Shown one piece after another: positions 37,374 through 48,602 of a DNA stretch of 64,000 nucleotides. Position 1 is the stretch's first letter. Each line of letters begins with the position of its first letter. The DNA is from Saccharomycopsis fibuligera x Saccharomycopsis cf. fibuligera (Eukaryota > Ascomycota > Saccharomycetes > Ascoideales > Saccharomycopsidaceae). Location: the NCBI GenBank assembly GCA_001936135.1, contig CP012810.1:2480001-2544000 (forward strand). The letters run 5' to 3'. Below the pieces are notes generated by a model. It was not told the DNA's origin. It saw only the letters and a program-made list of their open reading frames with translations, and searched no databases. The translations under genes were made by a program, and so were the position numbers.

Positions 37374-39500
37374 ATGTACTTTTTTCATTCGGCGACCAAG
37401 TTGGTAGTCTTGATAATATTCTGGCCGTTAACGATCATTATCAAAAGCTACACAAACTACAACAATTATTATGCTCTAAACAATCTCAAAACAGAACTTA
37501 GGGAGGCCAAATCATTTGAAGCATGGTTGCTGATAGCTAATAAGATTGACAACTTTTTGGGAAAGAATGAGTGGAGAAAAAGATGCACTTCTAAAAAATA
37601 TGATTACAAGCTAATATACCACAGAACCACTTCGCTAAAAGACGCTAGAGAGAAACAAGATATTTCTAGAATCATATCTTTATTTAACAGTGGGTTAATA
37701 AGAGATTTTGGCGGCATATCTGACAAGAATCTTTTCAACAATAGTTACTTGGGTACTAAATTCTTGATTCATGACTACATCAATGAAGTGCTCAGCTGCT
37801 TAGAATTTATTAATCAGTATAATAACGAGTTGTACAACAATAGTGATGATTTAGTGGATTTGAAATTGAGGTTTTATCATAATGCAAAGCAAACTTTTGG
37901 TAGCACTGCTCTTGTTCTACAAGGAGGCTCAATTTTTGGAATGTATCATTTGGGCGCAATAAAGACCCTTTATCAGAACAACTTACTCCCAAAGATTATT
38001 AGTGGTAGTTATTTTGGTTCAATATTTGCTTGTGTCATTTGTTTATTATGCTCGGAAGAATATGCAAAATCAAGCGGCGGAAAAAATATTCTTGATTTTT
38101 TCGATAATTTCCATAATGAGTTAATAACTTTTGGAAAAGTGCAAGAGCCGGAATTATTCAAAAAGACAAGTGAAATGTCAATCGCTTTGTGGTTAAATTT
38201 TTACAGGAAAAGCTATACACCAGAAATCTATTTATTATTGAAATACGTCAAATGGAAATTAGGAGATCAGACATTTGAAGAGCTTTACAGCAAAAGCAGC
38301 AAGATTTTGAATTTGGTAATATATACCACAGACAAATCGTTACCTTCAATTGTCAATTATATAACCTCCCCAAACATGGTGGTTTGGAGCGCATTATATG
38401 CATCAATTGGTACTGACATCTTAGGAGATGATATTCAATTGTTGGTGAAAAATTTGAAAAATGAGATTGTTCCCTGGAACAATTTCAATGAAGTTATTGA
38501 TGATGAAGAGTTAAAATCTTTCGAAGAGGAACAAAAACATAGCTTGCCTGCTGATGTTGCTGATGATGAGCAGTATTTTGAGTTAAATAAAAATAAAGAC
38601 AAAAATACCAACAAGTACATCAAAACACGATTTTTAGGGCCGCATGAAGTTGGAAATGACGTTGAATCCCCTTACGAAAGACTTACTGAGTTGTTTAATG
38701 TAAATCATTTCATTGTCAGTTTAGCAAGGTTATACTTCAAGCCATTGGTTATGAATGATATTCGACACGATCTACATTTTGTGAAACCATTTAATGACTT
38801 TGATAAAATAATAGAAGAGGCCAAAGAAAAAAGAAATGAACGGAAAATTATCATCAATGGATCCCAGCAGAGTCTGAAGGGTAATAATTCAACTAAAGGG
38901 AAAAGCGGCAAAATATCAGGCAGCAACAACAACAACAATAGCAATAGCAAACGTGAATCAAAGCCCGCCGTTGCTAAAAAATGTAAAAATTGGCGTGAAA
39001 CATTATATTATAGTAGCATTATTGAAATATGGCTACTACCTTTCACTATTCTTATCAATCTAGTTACAAATTTAATAAGCAACATTACTACATTGATCGC
39101 AACTCCGTCTTACACTTACATAAAGCTTTCCAAAAATTTACAGAAAGTTATTAACCTAGAGATTCAATATAGATTCAATATTTTAGCAAATATTCGGATT
39201 TTTAGAAAAAACAGGATTTTTCAGCTTTTAAAAAAGCTCACTGTGGATGAAAAGACTCCTAAGCTTAGCAGCAGTGAAATCACTATTGTGCCTAATGTGA
39301 AAGATTTTTTTGGCAGTTGGAGATCTGCCTCGATCGTGAATGATATCACTGAGGAAAATTTGGAAAAAAGTATTAGTGCTACAATTAAATTTGGAGAAAA
39401 AAGCGTGTGGGCCCTTTTGCCAATATTGTGGGTTCGTTGTTCCATTGAATTTGCTCTTGATGACCTTTATAATCGCACTAAAGAGAAGAGAAAGATATGA
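37374..39500 (+). CDS. Tgl3/4/5-type patatin lipase homologue lacking the catalytic Ser and Asp
   Basis: The protein is 708 aa from the first ATG. The architecture matches lipid-droplet triacylglycerol lipases Tgl3/4/5: an N-terminal hydrophobic segment (LVVLIIFWPLTIII), the DUF3336-type block (SFEAWLLIANKIDNFLGKNE), a patatin oxyanion loop QGGSIFGMYHLG, the segment normally bearing the nucleophile (IISGSYFGSIFA), NYITSPNMVVWSALYAS and ELFNVNHFI. The GxSxG nucleophile is replaced: GSYFG has Tyr213 (codon 38010-38012) in place of Ser. The block where active relatives have FVDGS...NDLP reads RFLGPHEVGNDV, so the catalytic Asp is also absent (around residue 422). The frame is otherwise whole and the structural motifs are kept. 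It is likely a pseudoenzyme with a scaffold or regulatory role. Confidence 0.85.
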   Translation: MYFFHSATKLVVLIIFWPLTIIIKSYTNYNNYYALNNLKTELREAKSFEAWLLIANKIDNFLGKNEWRKRCTSKKYDYKLIYHRTTSLKDAREKQDISRIISLFNSGLIRDFGGISDKNLFNNSYLGTKFLIHDYINEVLSCLEFINQYNNELYNNSDDLVDLKLRFYHNAKQTFGSTALVLQGGSIFGMYHLGAIKTLYQNNLLPKIISGSYFGSIFACVICLLCSEEYAKSSGGKNILDFFDNFHNELITFGKVQEPELFKKTSEMSIALWLNFYRKSYTPEIYLLLKYVKWKLGDQTFEELYSKSSKILNLVIYTTDKSLPSIVNYITSPNMVVWSALYASIGTDILGDDIQLLVKNLKNEIVPWNNFNEVIDDEELKSFEEEQKHSLPADVADDEQYFELNKNKDKNTNKYIKTRFLGPHEVGNDVESPYERLTELFNVNHFIVSLARLYFKPLVMNDIRHDLHFVKPFNDFDKIIEEAKEKRNERKIIINGSQQSLKGNNSTKGKSGKISGSNNNNNSNSKRESKPAVAKKCKNWRETLYYSSIIEIWLLPFTILINLVTNLISNITTLIATPSYTYIKLSKNLQKVINLEIQYRFNILANIRIFRKNRIFQLLKKLTVDEKTPKLSSSEITIVPNVKDFFGSWRSASIVNDITEENLEKSISATIKFGEKSVWALLPILWVRCSIEFALDDLYNRTKEKRKI

Positions 39501-40185
39501 CCTGAAAAGTAATTCTTAATGATTTGTTTATTTAGTTTAGTATTACGTACTATTTTAGTGACGTTTTAAAAAAATAAAAAAAAAAAAATAAAAAAAAAAA
39601 AAGAATTGGCTTTAATAATCTGTTATGATTATTTTTTAAGAAAGAGGAAGCAACAAAGTTTTTCATGAGGAACATTTCTCGTAGTTTCACACACCAAAAT
39701 TACATGCATGAACACTTACCAAACCCTTTTTTTCTTCAATTGAAAAATATAAAATAGTATGCTTATTCTACTTTATTGCTATATAGTTTTCACTTCCTAC
39801 TTTCATTTCAACACCATCCTACTGAAAGAACCAATTCTTTACAAACTATCGTTGAAATTTTTTGTAAGAGGTTGTTTTTAGCTTTGAAATGTCTTCACAG
39901 CAGTATTGGACAAATGATCATTGCATAGTTATCCATTCTTTCTTAGCTAACTACTCAGCTGTATGCTATACATAACAGAAAATAATTGGCGCATAATGAT
40001 GCATGTTGGTGCACGCATCACACACCAGATCTTCTTGTACTTTTCTGACGTATGTAATCGCGAAACCAGAAAAGGAGAAAAAGTTCAGGCTATAATGCTT
40101 GCGATGCCACCAAGCACGAAAGATAGCGTATACCATTATCACAGCAATAAATAAAGTACAATAATTATAAATCACATTAAGGGAA
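39501..40185. other. Gap between the TGL-like gene and DID2
   Basis: This 685-bp region holds the TGL-like terminator region (A-rich tract at about 39570-39603) and the DID2 promoter. No gene seen. Confidence 0.5.
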
Positions 40186-41001
40186 ATGTCAGGGCTAGAG
40201 AGTAAGTGAGTTCCTGCCTATTTTATTTGACATAAAGATGAAGCTTTCTCATTTTGGTTAAAAGCTTGCAATTTCAGTTTTACTAACTCATCATCTGGTA
40301 TAGAATCATTATTCCAGCTTAAAGTAAGTAACAAATTATCACGATACAGCCGTTATCATTACCAAATATCACTTTGGTACATGCAACTGAATAAAGTTTG
40401 TCGATGTATATTTATTCTAACTGACTATATCTAGTTCACTGCTAAACAGCTAAACAGACAGGCTCAGAAAGCCGGCAAAGAAGAAGAAAAAGAGAAGGCA
40501 AAAATTAAAAAGGCAATGCAGCAAGGAAACAACGACATTGCACAAATATACGCTCAGAATGCAGTACGTAAAGGCCATGAAAAACTCAACTTACTAAGGT
40601 TGTCCTCACGAATTGACGCGGTGTCATCAAGAGTGCAGACGGCAGTGACGATGCGCCAGGTAAGTGGCAACATGGGTAATGTTATTAAAGGCATGGATAA
40701 GGCATTGCAGAGCATGAATTTGGAAAAAATTTCATTAGTTATGGAGAAATTTGAGAGTCAGTTTGAAGACTTGGATGCTACTACAAATTACTATGAATCA
40801 GCTACCAATAGTGCCACTGCATTGAATACACCACAAGAAGAGGTGGACTCATTGATGAACCAGGTGGCGGATCAAGCAGGGTTGGAACTTAAGCAGAACC
40901 TTGGGGATACTAGCAAAATTACTGAGGAGCCAGTGAAACAAAAAGTGGATGAAGCCAAGGAAGATCGGTTGGCCGAAAGATTGAGAGCTTTGAGATCATG
41001 A
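40186..41001 (+). CDS. DID2: Did2/CHMP1 ESCRT-III protein, two introns and a 20-nt exon
   Basis: Did2 is a late-acting ESCRT-III subunit that recruits the Vps4 ATPase during multivesicular-body sorting. Exons are 40186-40201, 40304-40323 and 40435-41001, with introns GTAAGTG...TATAG (102 nt, TACTAAC branch site) and GTAAGTA...TCTAG (111 nt, CTAAC branch site). Splicing gives MSGLEKSLFQLKFTAKQLNR, matching the LENTLFQLKFTSKQL start of yeast Did2, and a 200-aa protein (yeast 204). The core SRIDAVSSRVQTAVTMRQVS and MGNVIKGMDKALQSMNLEKI is highly conserved. The C-terminal MIM1 motif is intact (EDRLAERLRALRS). Starting at the Met encoded at 40516 would lose helix 1, so the spliced model is strongly preferred. 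Confidence 0.94.
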
Positions 41002-43114
41002 TCAATATATTACTTTGGGTTTTTTTTTTTTGAAATAGTTTTATGCTAATTTGAATATGTTTTTGTGACTTGAACTTTGAGTTCAGCTTCCATCTGCTAC
41101 TATAAGCGCCGGACTATATTTCATTTACCGTAGTGTCAATAAAATCGCGATTAATCACTAAAACCAAAACAATTGGGCATTTGCTGACAATATAGGTCAT
41201 GGACACTTTTTTAGTAAGGTTTCTTTTTGTTTATTTATTTCCTTTTGTTCTCACTCATATGTTAGTCAGGTCATAAAACACTTAAAAATTATACCGTCCG
41301 TACTAGAAACACTCAAGGTTAAAAAGTGAAAAATCTTGCTGTTATCTTCGACCTACTTGATTATTTACAAATGTCAGTTAAATCGGGAGCTAAAATGCCA
41401 TGAAGAACTCCGTACTTTTGTTAAGCCATCTCTGTCCGTTTTGTATTCTAAAAATGAAAATGAAAAACATAGAAAAAAATGTGGTCTGGGGTGATGAAAA
41501 GGTTGCAGTATGTGAAGTCACATACCATGAACTATTCTTCTGTTTTAAAGGTTGTCAGTTTTGTTCGAATGTTATTCATAAAATCAAGTTTTAAGATACC
41601 ATACAAGATGAACTTATGCACCGCGTTGAAGAAACTTCCCATTTGTAGAAAATTTCCGGTTATTAGACTCTAACTCAAAAAAGAGACCCGCTCACAATGT
41701 CTTTTGTAGTTACTGCCCTAGATTGTTGCGCTCGTGATATGCACGATTAGTAGCATAAACTCACAAGCCCATATTGACATCAACATCAACATATGGATTA
41801 TTCCTTATATCATCTTTGAGGTGACCCTAATTATTTCTTTAATTTGTTTTTATAGTCTTTTTGTTTACATTTTCAGCCCTTTATTTGGGTTGGTTGGGAA
41901 AGGTTAGCAAACAACAAGTAGAGATGTAAAAAATTCTCCTCCAAAAATATCCCGTGGTGCAGAAACACAAAAGCTAGTTTATTACAGAAACCAGAGCCTA
42001 ATATTTTTTCATAGGTAAAGTTAATTATATTTGATGGCACGTCAGGCTCATCCGAGCAAGGAAAAAATCTGACAGGCCGTAAAGGTTAGCCCAATAACGC
42101 TAAAATTCTTGGAAAGTGCTCAAAAAAGAACAATTTTTGCAATTGGTTTTTGTTTTTTGTTTTTTGTTTTTTTTATTTCCATAATTGTATATCTCTACGT
42201 CCCTCCGGATGCACCGTGCGGTACAACAGTGAACAACGGCGCCAAGCATCCGAACTGGCCACCATCATGTATTATCTCTCCCCATCTAAATTTGTTGAAC
42301 TAATTCAGATCCAAAGACGCACTTTACTGCCTTGTGAAAAATTTTGTGCTTTTAAGTCTTTATAGGGACAAGATGCTGGGTTTTGGCGGCTTGCCGCACT
42401 TATGTTTTAAAGGAGTCCTCTGAAGTACCATGTACAAAAATATGTCTTGTAGAACTGCAAACACAATCGCAGAATGGTTAAGGTATATCAGTGTTTACTA
42501 AAATGCGGCTAGTGCCATATTCAGTTGCAATTTTCTTCAATCAGAAACTATTTTGTGCAATCTGAGTTTTTGGGCTCACTAAATGCGAACTGCGGAGGTC
42601 AAACCATTTTTTTTTTTATTTATTTTTTTTTTTTTTTTTGCCATTTTAGGTACAGCGTAAGTCACTTCCTATTGAAACAAACTATTACTGTGATATTTCT
42701 TAAAGCAAGACAAAATAATTAAAATTAAAAATATACTTTATTTTTTTTAAAAAAAAGTAACGCTCCAATACTCCACTGACATTCACATAAATTTATAAAC
42801 ACAACTAACAAAAAGACAAAAAGAGTATAGTTTGTTTGTTTTTTACAATTTTGTAAAATTTGACAGACTACTAATGTGGAGAGTTAACAATTTGGGGAAA
42901 ACAAAAAAAAAGCCCAATTTTAATTATAATAAACTTAAGTTAATCACAATCAAAAAAAATAATATTTATAGACTGGTCCTTTTGCCCTTTTGCTTTTTGC
43001 TATTATTTAGGCTGTATTACCAAAAGGGAAAGAGAGGGCTTCTGATCCTATAATTTCTCGTGCCAAAAGTTTGCTTCAAGTTCTTTTAATTTCTTGCAAA
43101 ACACCTAAAACAAT
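41002..43114. other. 2.1-kb gap upstream of the first DUF3112-like gene
   Basis: Mostly AT-rich DNA with T-runs at about 42146-42175, 42607-42639 and 42741-42757. Small ATG or TTG frames (for example near 41400 and 42109) have no family features. The length suggests a large regulated promoter for the membrane-protein gene that follows. I recognise no RNA gene. Confidence 0.4.
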
Positions 43115-44389
43115 ATGGCAGCTAATATCGATCCAGCTTACCTCCAAGAGGTAGCCCAGCTAATCAAAAAGGAAACCAATGGTGCAGCAATAGGAAGTGG
43201 TATAGTCAAGCTTCTTGCCGACACCAAGAAAAAATTTAACGGAAATATACCAGAAAAACTATTGGAAGCAACAGCACTCATACAACCAGCATCATTTGGT
43301 GGTACTCCTACATCATCCAAAGACATTGCTCCTTGTGTGATTTTCATTGTTGTATTTTTAGTTCTATTGGTTGGCAACAGTTATATTTTTGTTAAAGATA
43401 TGATTCGTGGGCATAAATTTTTGTTGACATTGTTGCTTATTGCTTATTACATTTTCAATATTATTGGCATGGCTTTGCGTTGGACATGGGCTAACGATAA
43501 CTTAAAAATAAGACATGGTCTTGCTAGTGGATCATTGATTGATTTAGCAATGGTTTGGATTGCTGGTATCAATTTAATTCTAGCACAACGGATTTTTACT
43601 TGGCGTCATCCCAAGTTCTGTACTTCACGCTTCTTCAAGTTCAATATTATTTTTATTTATTCCGTTATTTTTTTCGATATTATCTTTAGCCTTGTTGTTT
43701 TTAACATTCCATTTCTCTATTATATGAGCGACTCGAGCTTGAAAAAGGTGCAAAAAATGCAAGAAACAGCAAAAATTATTACATGTCTCTACCCATTCTC
43801 TGCCGGGACGTTCATCTTGCAAGCATTTATGGTAAAGCCTAATGGAAATCCAGATGTATGTGTTGCTCAACCGTACTGGATAGAATCGTTTGGCTTCTTT
43901 TATTATGTGCCTACAGGTGCTGCCAAGCAAGCTAGAGAAGCCTTTATTAATAAGAGTCGGCGTCACAAAAGGGCCATTAGAACAATCGCTTCATCGTTGC
44001 ATCATTATGAGGTTGTTGAGGAACTTCAACGGGTACCAACTTACGACCGCCCTACCATTTTGAATCAAAATTATAGTATTTGGGTAGTTACGGCAACTAC
44101 ATTGTTGTTATTGATTTCAACTTGTACAAGATGTGCTGCCACATTCATTCATAAACCAGTTTATGAGGATCGCCCAATTTTTAGGCCAGTGGTTTTCTGG
44201 ACATGCAAAGTGACGACAGAAACATTGGTGTGCATTATTTATATGATTTTCAGAATTGATTTGAGATTTTATAAACCAGACAGATTGCCTAAATATATCC
44301 GCGAAGCTCCTGAAGCCAAACCCGGGGATAATGTCAGTGAAGAAAGACTGCTTGAGAAACCTGAATTTTCTCATGTGGAAGACTTATGA
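43115..44389 (+). CDS. Seven-TM fungal membrane protein, DUF3112-like (tandem copy 1)
   Basis: The protein is 424 aa with about seven hydrophobic segments, among them APCVIFIVVFLVLLVGNSYI, LLTLLLIAYYIFNIIGMALR, DLAMVWIAGINLILAQ, FNIIFIYSVIFFDIIFSLVV, IWVVTATTLLLLIS and TTETLVCIIYMIFRIDLRFY. Motifs shared with the downstream paralogue are KKETNGAAIGSG, AQRIFTWRHPK, FFYYVPTGAAKQARE, IRTIASSLHHY and FRIDLRFYKPD. QRIFTWRHP after TM4 resembles fungal DUF3112 proteins of unknown function; the family name is from memory. No transport or enzymatic motif is visible. The two copies look like an old tandem duplication. Confidence 0.75.
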   Translation: MAANIDPAYLQEVAQLIKKETNGAAIGSGIVKLLADTKKKFNGNIPEKLLEATALIQPASFGGTPTSSKDIAPCVIFIVVFLVLLVGNSYIFVKDMIRGHKFLLTLLLIAYYIFNIIGMALRWTWANDNLKIRHGLASGSLIDLAMVWIAGINLILAQRIFTWRHPKFCTSRFFKFNIIFIYSVIFFDIIFSLVVFNIPFLYYMSDSSLKKVQKMQETAKIITCLYPFSAGTFILQAFMVKPNGNPDVCVAQPYWIESFGFFYYVPTGAAKQAREAFINKSRRHKRAIRTIASSLHHYEVVEELQRVPTYDRPTILNQNYSIWVVTATTLLLLISTCTRCAATFIHKPVYEDRPIFRPVVFWTCKVTTETLVCIIYMIFRIDLRFYKPDRLPKYIREAPEAKPGDNVSEERLLEKPEFSHVEDL

Positions 44390-45941
44390 GCTCTTATAAC
44401 ATTGATAAAACTATATAGGGAAATTATAATTATGGATTTGAAGTTCGGTAAGCGGACAGATGTTTACTATTTTTTGCTTCTACTTTGCTTTCTTACTTTT
44501 TTTTTTGCTATTCTTTTTTCTAATTCCTGCTTTATAATTCGTTTTCTAATTTTTCAGTCAGTCAAATATTATTTCCTGTTGTTCTACTTTATATACTGCC
44601 TATGCTGCGGGTTTGTAAGAAATTTTTAAGAGAACTTTTGTTTGACACCATGGTTGTCAAATAATGTGACTTTAAGGAACCAAAACGGCGGTTTTATGGG
44701 CATGTTGAACCGAGTGCAGAAATGGCGGTTGTGCTGTTTTACCTTTGCATTCTGTTTTTGTGTTTACATGGGAGGGGAAGCAATTATACTATAGACTGTG
44801 CTTAGGTCACCACAATGAGGGGACCCCCGTTTTATATCCCCGCCAGACACTGAAGGAGTCCGTACTATATGCTAATTTATTTCTGAATATAGCAGACCAT
44901 ACATGTAGTTTATACTGTTTGTTCATATTAAGAGCTGAGTAACTGGAAAACGCTCCGTACCATAAAATGTAGAGCTAAAGCGAAATGAATAAGGAATGAG
45001 AAATGTAAATTCTAGCTCACAAGGTTCTCACAAGTAAATCAGCGAAGAGATATTTCTATACTGTTTACGGTACTGTCATTACAATTGTAATTTAGGGGAT
45101 ATATTTTACCAGCGACAGGAATTAACGGTGTAAGGGAAGTGTAGCCCATCCTCAACCTAAGCAAAGTCTTAACTAGGCCAAGTACCCCAAAATATCTTTC
45201 ACGTAGTCACACACTGACCAGCCAAATCAACTAGCACTGCTGTGATTGATTAAAAAAAAGTATTAGGCGGCACAAGCTCCCCTCACACGTCTCTTTGTCT
45301 GTTGATGTGTTTTTTCTAAAGTATGGAAAATCAGCCAAGCAATACTTCAATTTCAAAACGCAAAATGTCAAAGCATATTCTAAACGAGACGAATGACTTT
45401 ACTCACTTAAACCTCTCTTTCCCAACCACTATAGTACCCCTATTTGAAACTCGAAAGAAATTTTCTGTGCTTTTCTCATCCGCTAAAATGGAAAATTTTT
45501 CTGCTGGACACAAGAAAATCTCTAGTTCTCTTTACCCAGAGCATTTACGACGTTGGCTATTATCCAATTACCCAACAATTGTTAACCGCTGCGTAATGCT
45601 GCCAAGTCATGCACCTACTATGCTCTGATGATATGCTAAAATTTCAGGTTTCTCTTCGTGCAGCTAAACAATAGCAGTGCTTCTCATGCAGATATATGCA
45701 GGTTATAATCTTGATTTGTGCTCACTAAGGGTTTTCTTCGCCATCAGCAACGCACATCATCAAGATGATAGTTCTTTTCTTTTGGTGGGTGCTGATTTCC
45801 TGCAAAAGTCAGCTAGTTTACAGCCTTTATAAAAGATAGTAGCTTTCCTTCACTTTTTTCTTTTTTTTTTTTTTTTTTTTTGCTTTCCTGTGTTATTTCC
45901 TTCAATACGACTATAATCTCAATCAATTCACCAGTAACAAA
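44390..45941. other. 1.55-kb spacer between the DUF3112-like paralogues
   Basis: Promoter of the second copy. It contains four AGGGG/CCCCT pentamers (44773-44777, 44818-44822, 45279-45283, 45437-45441), a T-run at about 45863-45881, and an ATG-started 101-codon frame at 45323-45628 without family features. The pentamer matches the yeast stress-response element, though its role in this clade is uncertain. Confidence 0.4.
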
Positions 45942-47240
45942 ATGGAATCTTTGGTTGAAACTGAATCTGGCTTGGCCACCATTGCTGCCTTGATCAAATC
46001 ACAAACTAATGGTGCTGCTACTGGTACTGGTTTGGTTCCTTTATTGAAGCAATCAAAGAAATTGTACAATGGCAATATTCCAGCATACTTGCAGGTAGCA
46101 GTTCAAAAGCTTTTGCCTGCTACTTTTGGCGGCTATCCAGACCACAAGGACTATGCCCCAAGTGCTATCTTTTTAGCAGTGTACTTGATTTTAACCGCTG
46201 CTCACCTTTTTGTTTTCATCAAGAACTGGAGTAGAGGTCACAGATTTTACTTGTCTGCGGTGCTTGTGCTTTATGGATTCTTGAATTGGATTGGTTATGC
46301 TCTCAGACTCTCTTGGGCCGGCGATGTTACCAGAGTTCACACTGGTTTGGCCAGTACTGTCATGATCTTGACCAGTACTGCTATCTTAGCTGGCTCTAAC
46401 TTGGTTTTGGCTCAAAGAATTTACACTTGGAGACACCCAAAGATTGGTTCTTCCAAACTTTTCCAATACTTCATGTACGTTGTCTATGTTGTGGTTGGTG
46501 GAACTATCATCATGGGTATTGTGTCTGGTGTTGTGCCATACTTGTATTTCCTTAGTGAACATCGTTATGAAATGACTAAGAAAGCTGCTAGAGCTGCTGG
46601 TATTTTGATTGTCATTTACTCTGTGGCTGCCAGTATTTTGATTGGCCTTGCTTTTGTTCATGCTCCAAAGCAAAAAGATCCAAACTTTGCTATCTACCAA
46701 CCATGGTGGATTCAATCTTTCAGCACCTTTTACTTTGTTCCAAAAGGTGCTGCCAACATTGCTAGAGATACTTTTGCCAGCAGACCAGACCACCACAAGA
46801 AGGCTGTCAGAGTTATTGCTTCATCTACTCAGCACTACACCACTGTCGAAGACATCAAAACCCTTGATGAAGAACAAACTCCAGATTTGAAACATAACTT
46901 CAGTATTTTGATTATCGTCTTGACTACCATTTTGTTATTGATTTCTTCTTGTTTCAGACTTGCTTCTTTGTTCATTACTAGATCTGTTTACAACCAAACT
47001 AACATTTTCAAGCCAGTAGTTATGTACTGTGCTCATGGTTTGTTGGAATGGCTTGTTCTTGTTATTTACTTGGTGACGAGAATTGACTTGAGATTTTACA
47101 AGCCAGATCCATTGAGAATTAGCTCTTCCTCTGTTGCTAGTGTTGACAGTAACGCTAATGAAAAAGAAGATGTTGCTGCTTCTAGCACCAAACAAACCGA
47201 ACCAGCTGAACCAGCTGAAACCAACTCCATTAAAGCTTAA
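45942..47240 (+). CDS. Seven-TM fungal membrane protein, DUF3112-like (tandem copy 2)
   Basis: The protein is 432 aa, collinear with the upstream copy: SQTNGAATGTGLVPLL, APSAIFLAVYLILTAAHLFV, LYGFLNWIGYALRLSW, LVLAQRIYTWRHPKIG, FYFVPKGAANIARDTF, VRVIASSTQHYTTVE and TRIDLRFYKPDPL. The C-terminus adds a Ser/Ala/Glu-rich tail. Its codons are far more biased toward highly expressed choices (GGT, GCT, TTG, AGA) than those of copy 1. The two copies have therefore probably diverged in expression, with copy 2 the abundant one. Function is unknown. Confidence 0.78.
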   Translation: MESLVETESGLATIAALIKSQTNGAATGTGLVPLLKQSKKLYNGNIPAYLQVAVQKLLPATFGGYPDHKDYAPSAIFLAVYLILTAAHLFVFIKNWSRGHRFYLSAVLVLYGFLNWIGYALRLSWAGDVTRVHTGLASTVMILTSTAILAGSNLVLAQRIYTWRHPKIGSSKLFQYFMYVVYVVVGGTIIMGIVSGVVPYLYFLSEHRYEMTKKAARAAGILIVIYSVAASILIGLAFVHAPKQKDPNFAIYQPWWIQSFSTFYFVPKGAANIARDTFASRPDHHKKAVRVIASSTQHYTTVEDIKTLDEEQTPDLKHNFSILIIVLTTILLLISSCFRLASLFITRSVYNQTNIFKPVVMYCAHGLLEWLVLVIYLVTRIDLRFYKPDPLRISSSSVASVDSNANEKEDVAASSTKQTEPAEPAETNSIKA

Positions 47241-48602
47241 GCTTTTTGATATCTAAGAGGCATTGCCTAGCATCCGTGTCTCTGCTACATGATACTTGCT
47301 TCCTGGTTTTAAATATTTTTTGTTTCGTTTAGGATAATGTCGTTTTTCTCTTTTCTTTCTGTGTTTGTGTTCTTTGTTTTTGCTCATTTAATAATATTTA
47401 ATTTCTAATACTTAATGTGTTTAATGTTTCTCACAAATTTTGTAATATCGCTTCATTTGACTGTCGCGTAAATGCTACTTCGTTAATATACAGGGCGATG
47501 CCTTTCAAAGGGATTAATATAGCTCCTCGAGGCGCGCTACAGTAGGTTTACAATCTGAAGTAACAACAAGCGATTTTTGAACTAATCAATTGAGCAAAAT
47601 TAAATCGGAAAAAATAAAACCAAAAAAACCCTTGCTCGACTATTCTCTGCTGACGTAAAAAACAAATTGCAACCCAAAGTTTTGATAATTCAAATGGCAA
47701 GCCAGCCAATTAACTAAAAAAAATGTGGCACCTAGCCATTGATTCAACTGAAAAATTCAATGACTTTTGCAACTTGGAGTTTTCGAGGTGGTCTGCATAC
47801 CACTACATGCAATAAGAGAAACTAAACAAAACGTAGGTTTTGACTTGTATCATATTGCACATATGAGATAGTCTGTGAGCCGCGTCCGGATAAATATTTG
47901 AATGGAAATAATATAGACCGCTACCTCCACCTTAAAAAAAATCACCAACATCAACGCTTGTAATGCACCCGGAAGCAGTTGGCTGCGGGTTGTCATAGGT
48001 GTATGCCTTTCTTTGAAAGAAAAATTTTTTTTTTCTTTCTCTATTTTGTAAAAACTCTGCGTTTTCCGCCGTTCGCTTATTTTTAGAATTAAAAAGCGTT
48101 TCTGCTAAGAGTAAATTTGGGTGTTTAGTATGTTTTAACATTGATGTTAAGACAAAAGATTCACTGGCCGACAAATTCTTGTGCAGCTTAGATTCACAAG
48201 TTATATCGTCTCCATTTTTTTCGGTTTTTAATATAGCCTTACCCACAATAAAGGTCTAGATTATGTAGATGGTATTGCTGCCCAAAGAGTTCAGCCGAAT
48301 CCAGCTACGCCATATGGCATGCACACTCTTCATGGGTTGGTCAATACACTTCAATTGTCCTAACAATTGTCCTAATACAAATATTTGACTTACTGTACTG
48401 AATGAATCTCTACCAAAAACATATAAGACCTTTTCGAGGTCAATTTTAGCTATTGTATTGCCACAACAATGAAAATAACTTGAAGAATTTACAACTAAAA
48501 TCATTTGTCGTACTCCGAAAAAAAAAAAAAATAATAACCAAAAACACGGATGCGATAAGAATAATGCACCTTACTTTTCCAGGCGCATGAAAAACTAAAG
48601 AA

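Noticed and set aside
45323-45628. 101-codon ATG-started frame between the DUF3112-like genes
   Set aside because: No recognised motif, signal or membrane segment, and its composition resembles the surrounding spacer. It could be real but is not supported.
48256-48504. 82-codon ATG-started frame on the minus strand in the convergent gap
   Set aside because: Short, with no family features. A frame of this length is expected by chance in a 3.4-kb gap.
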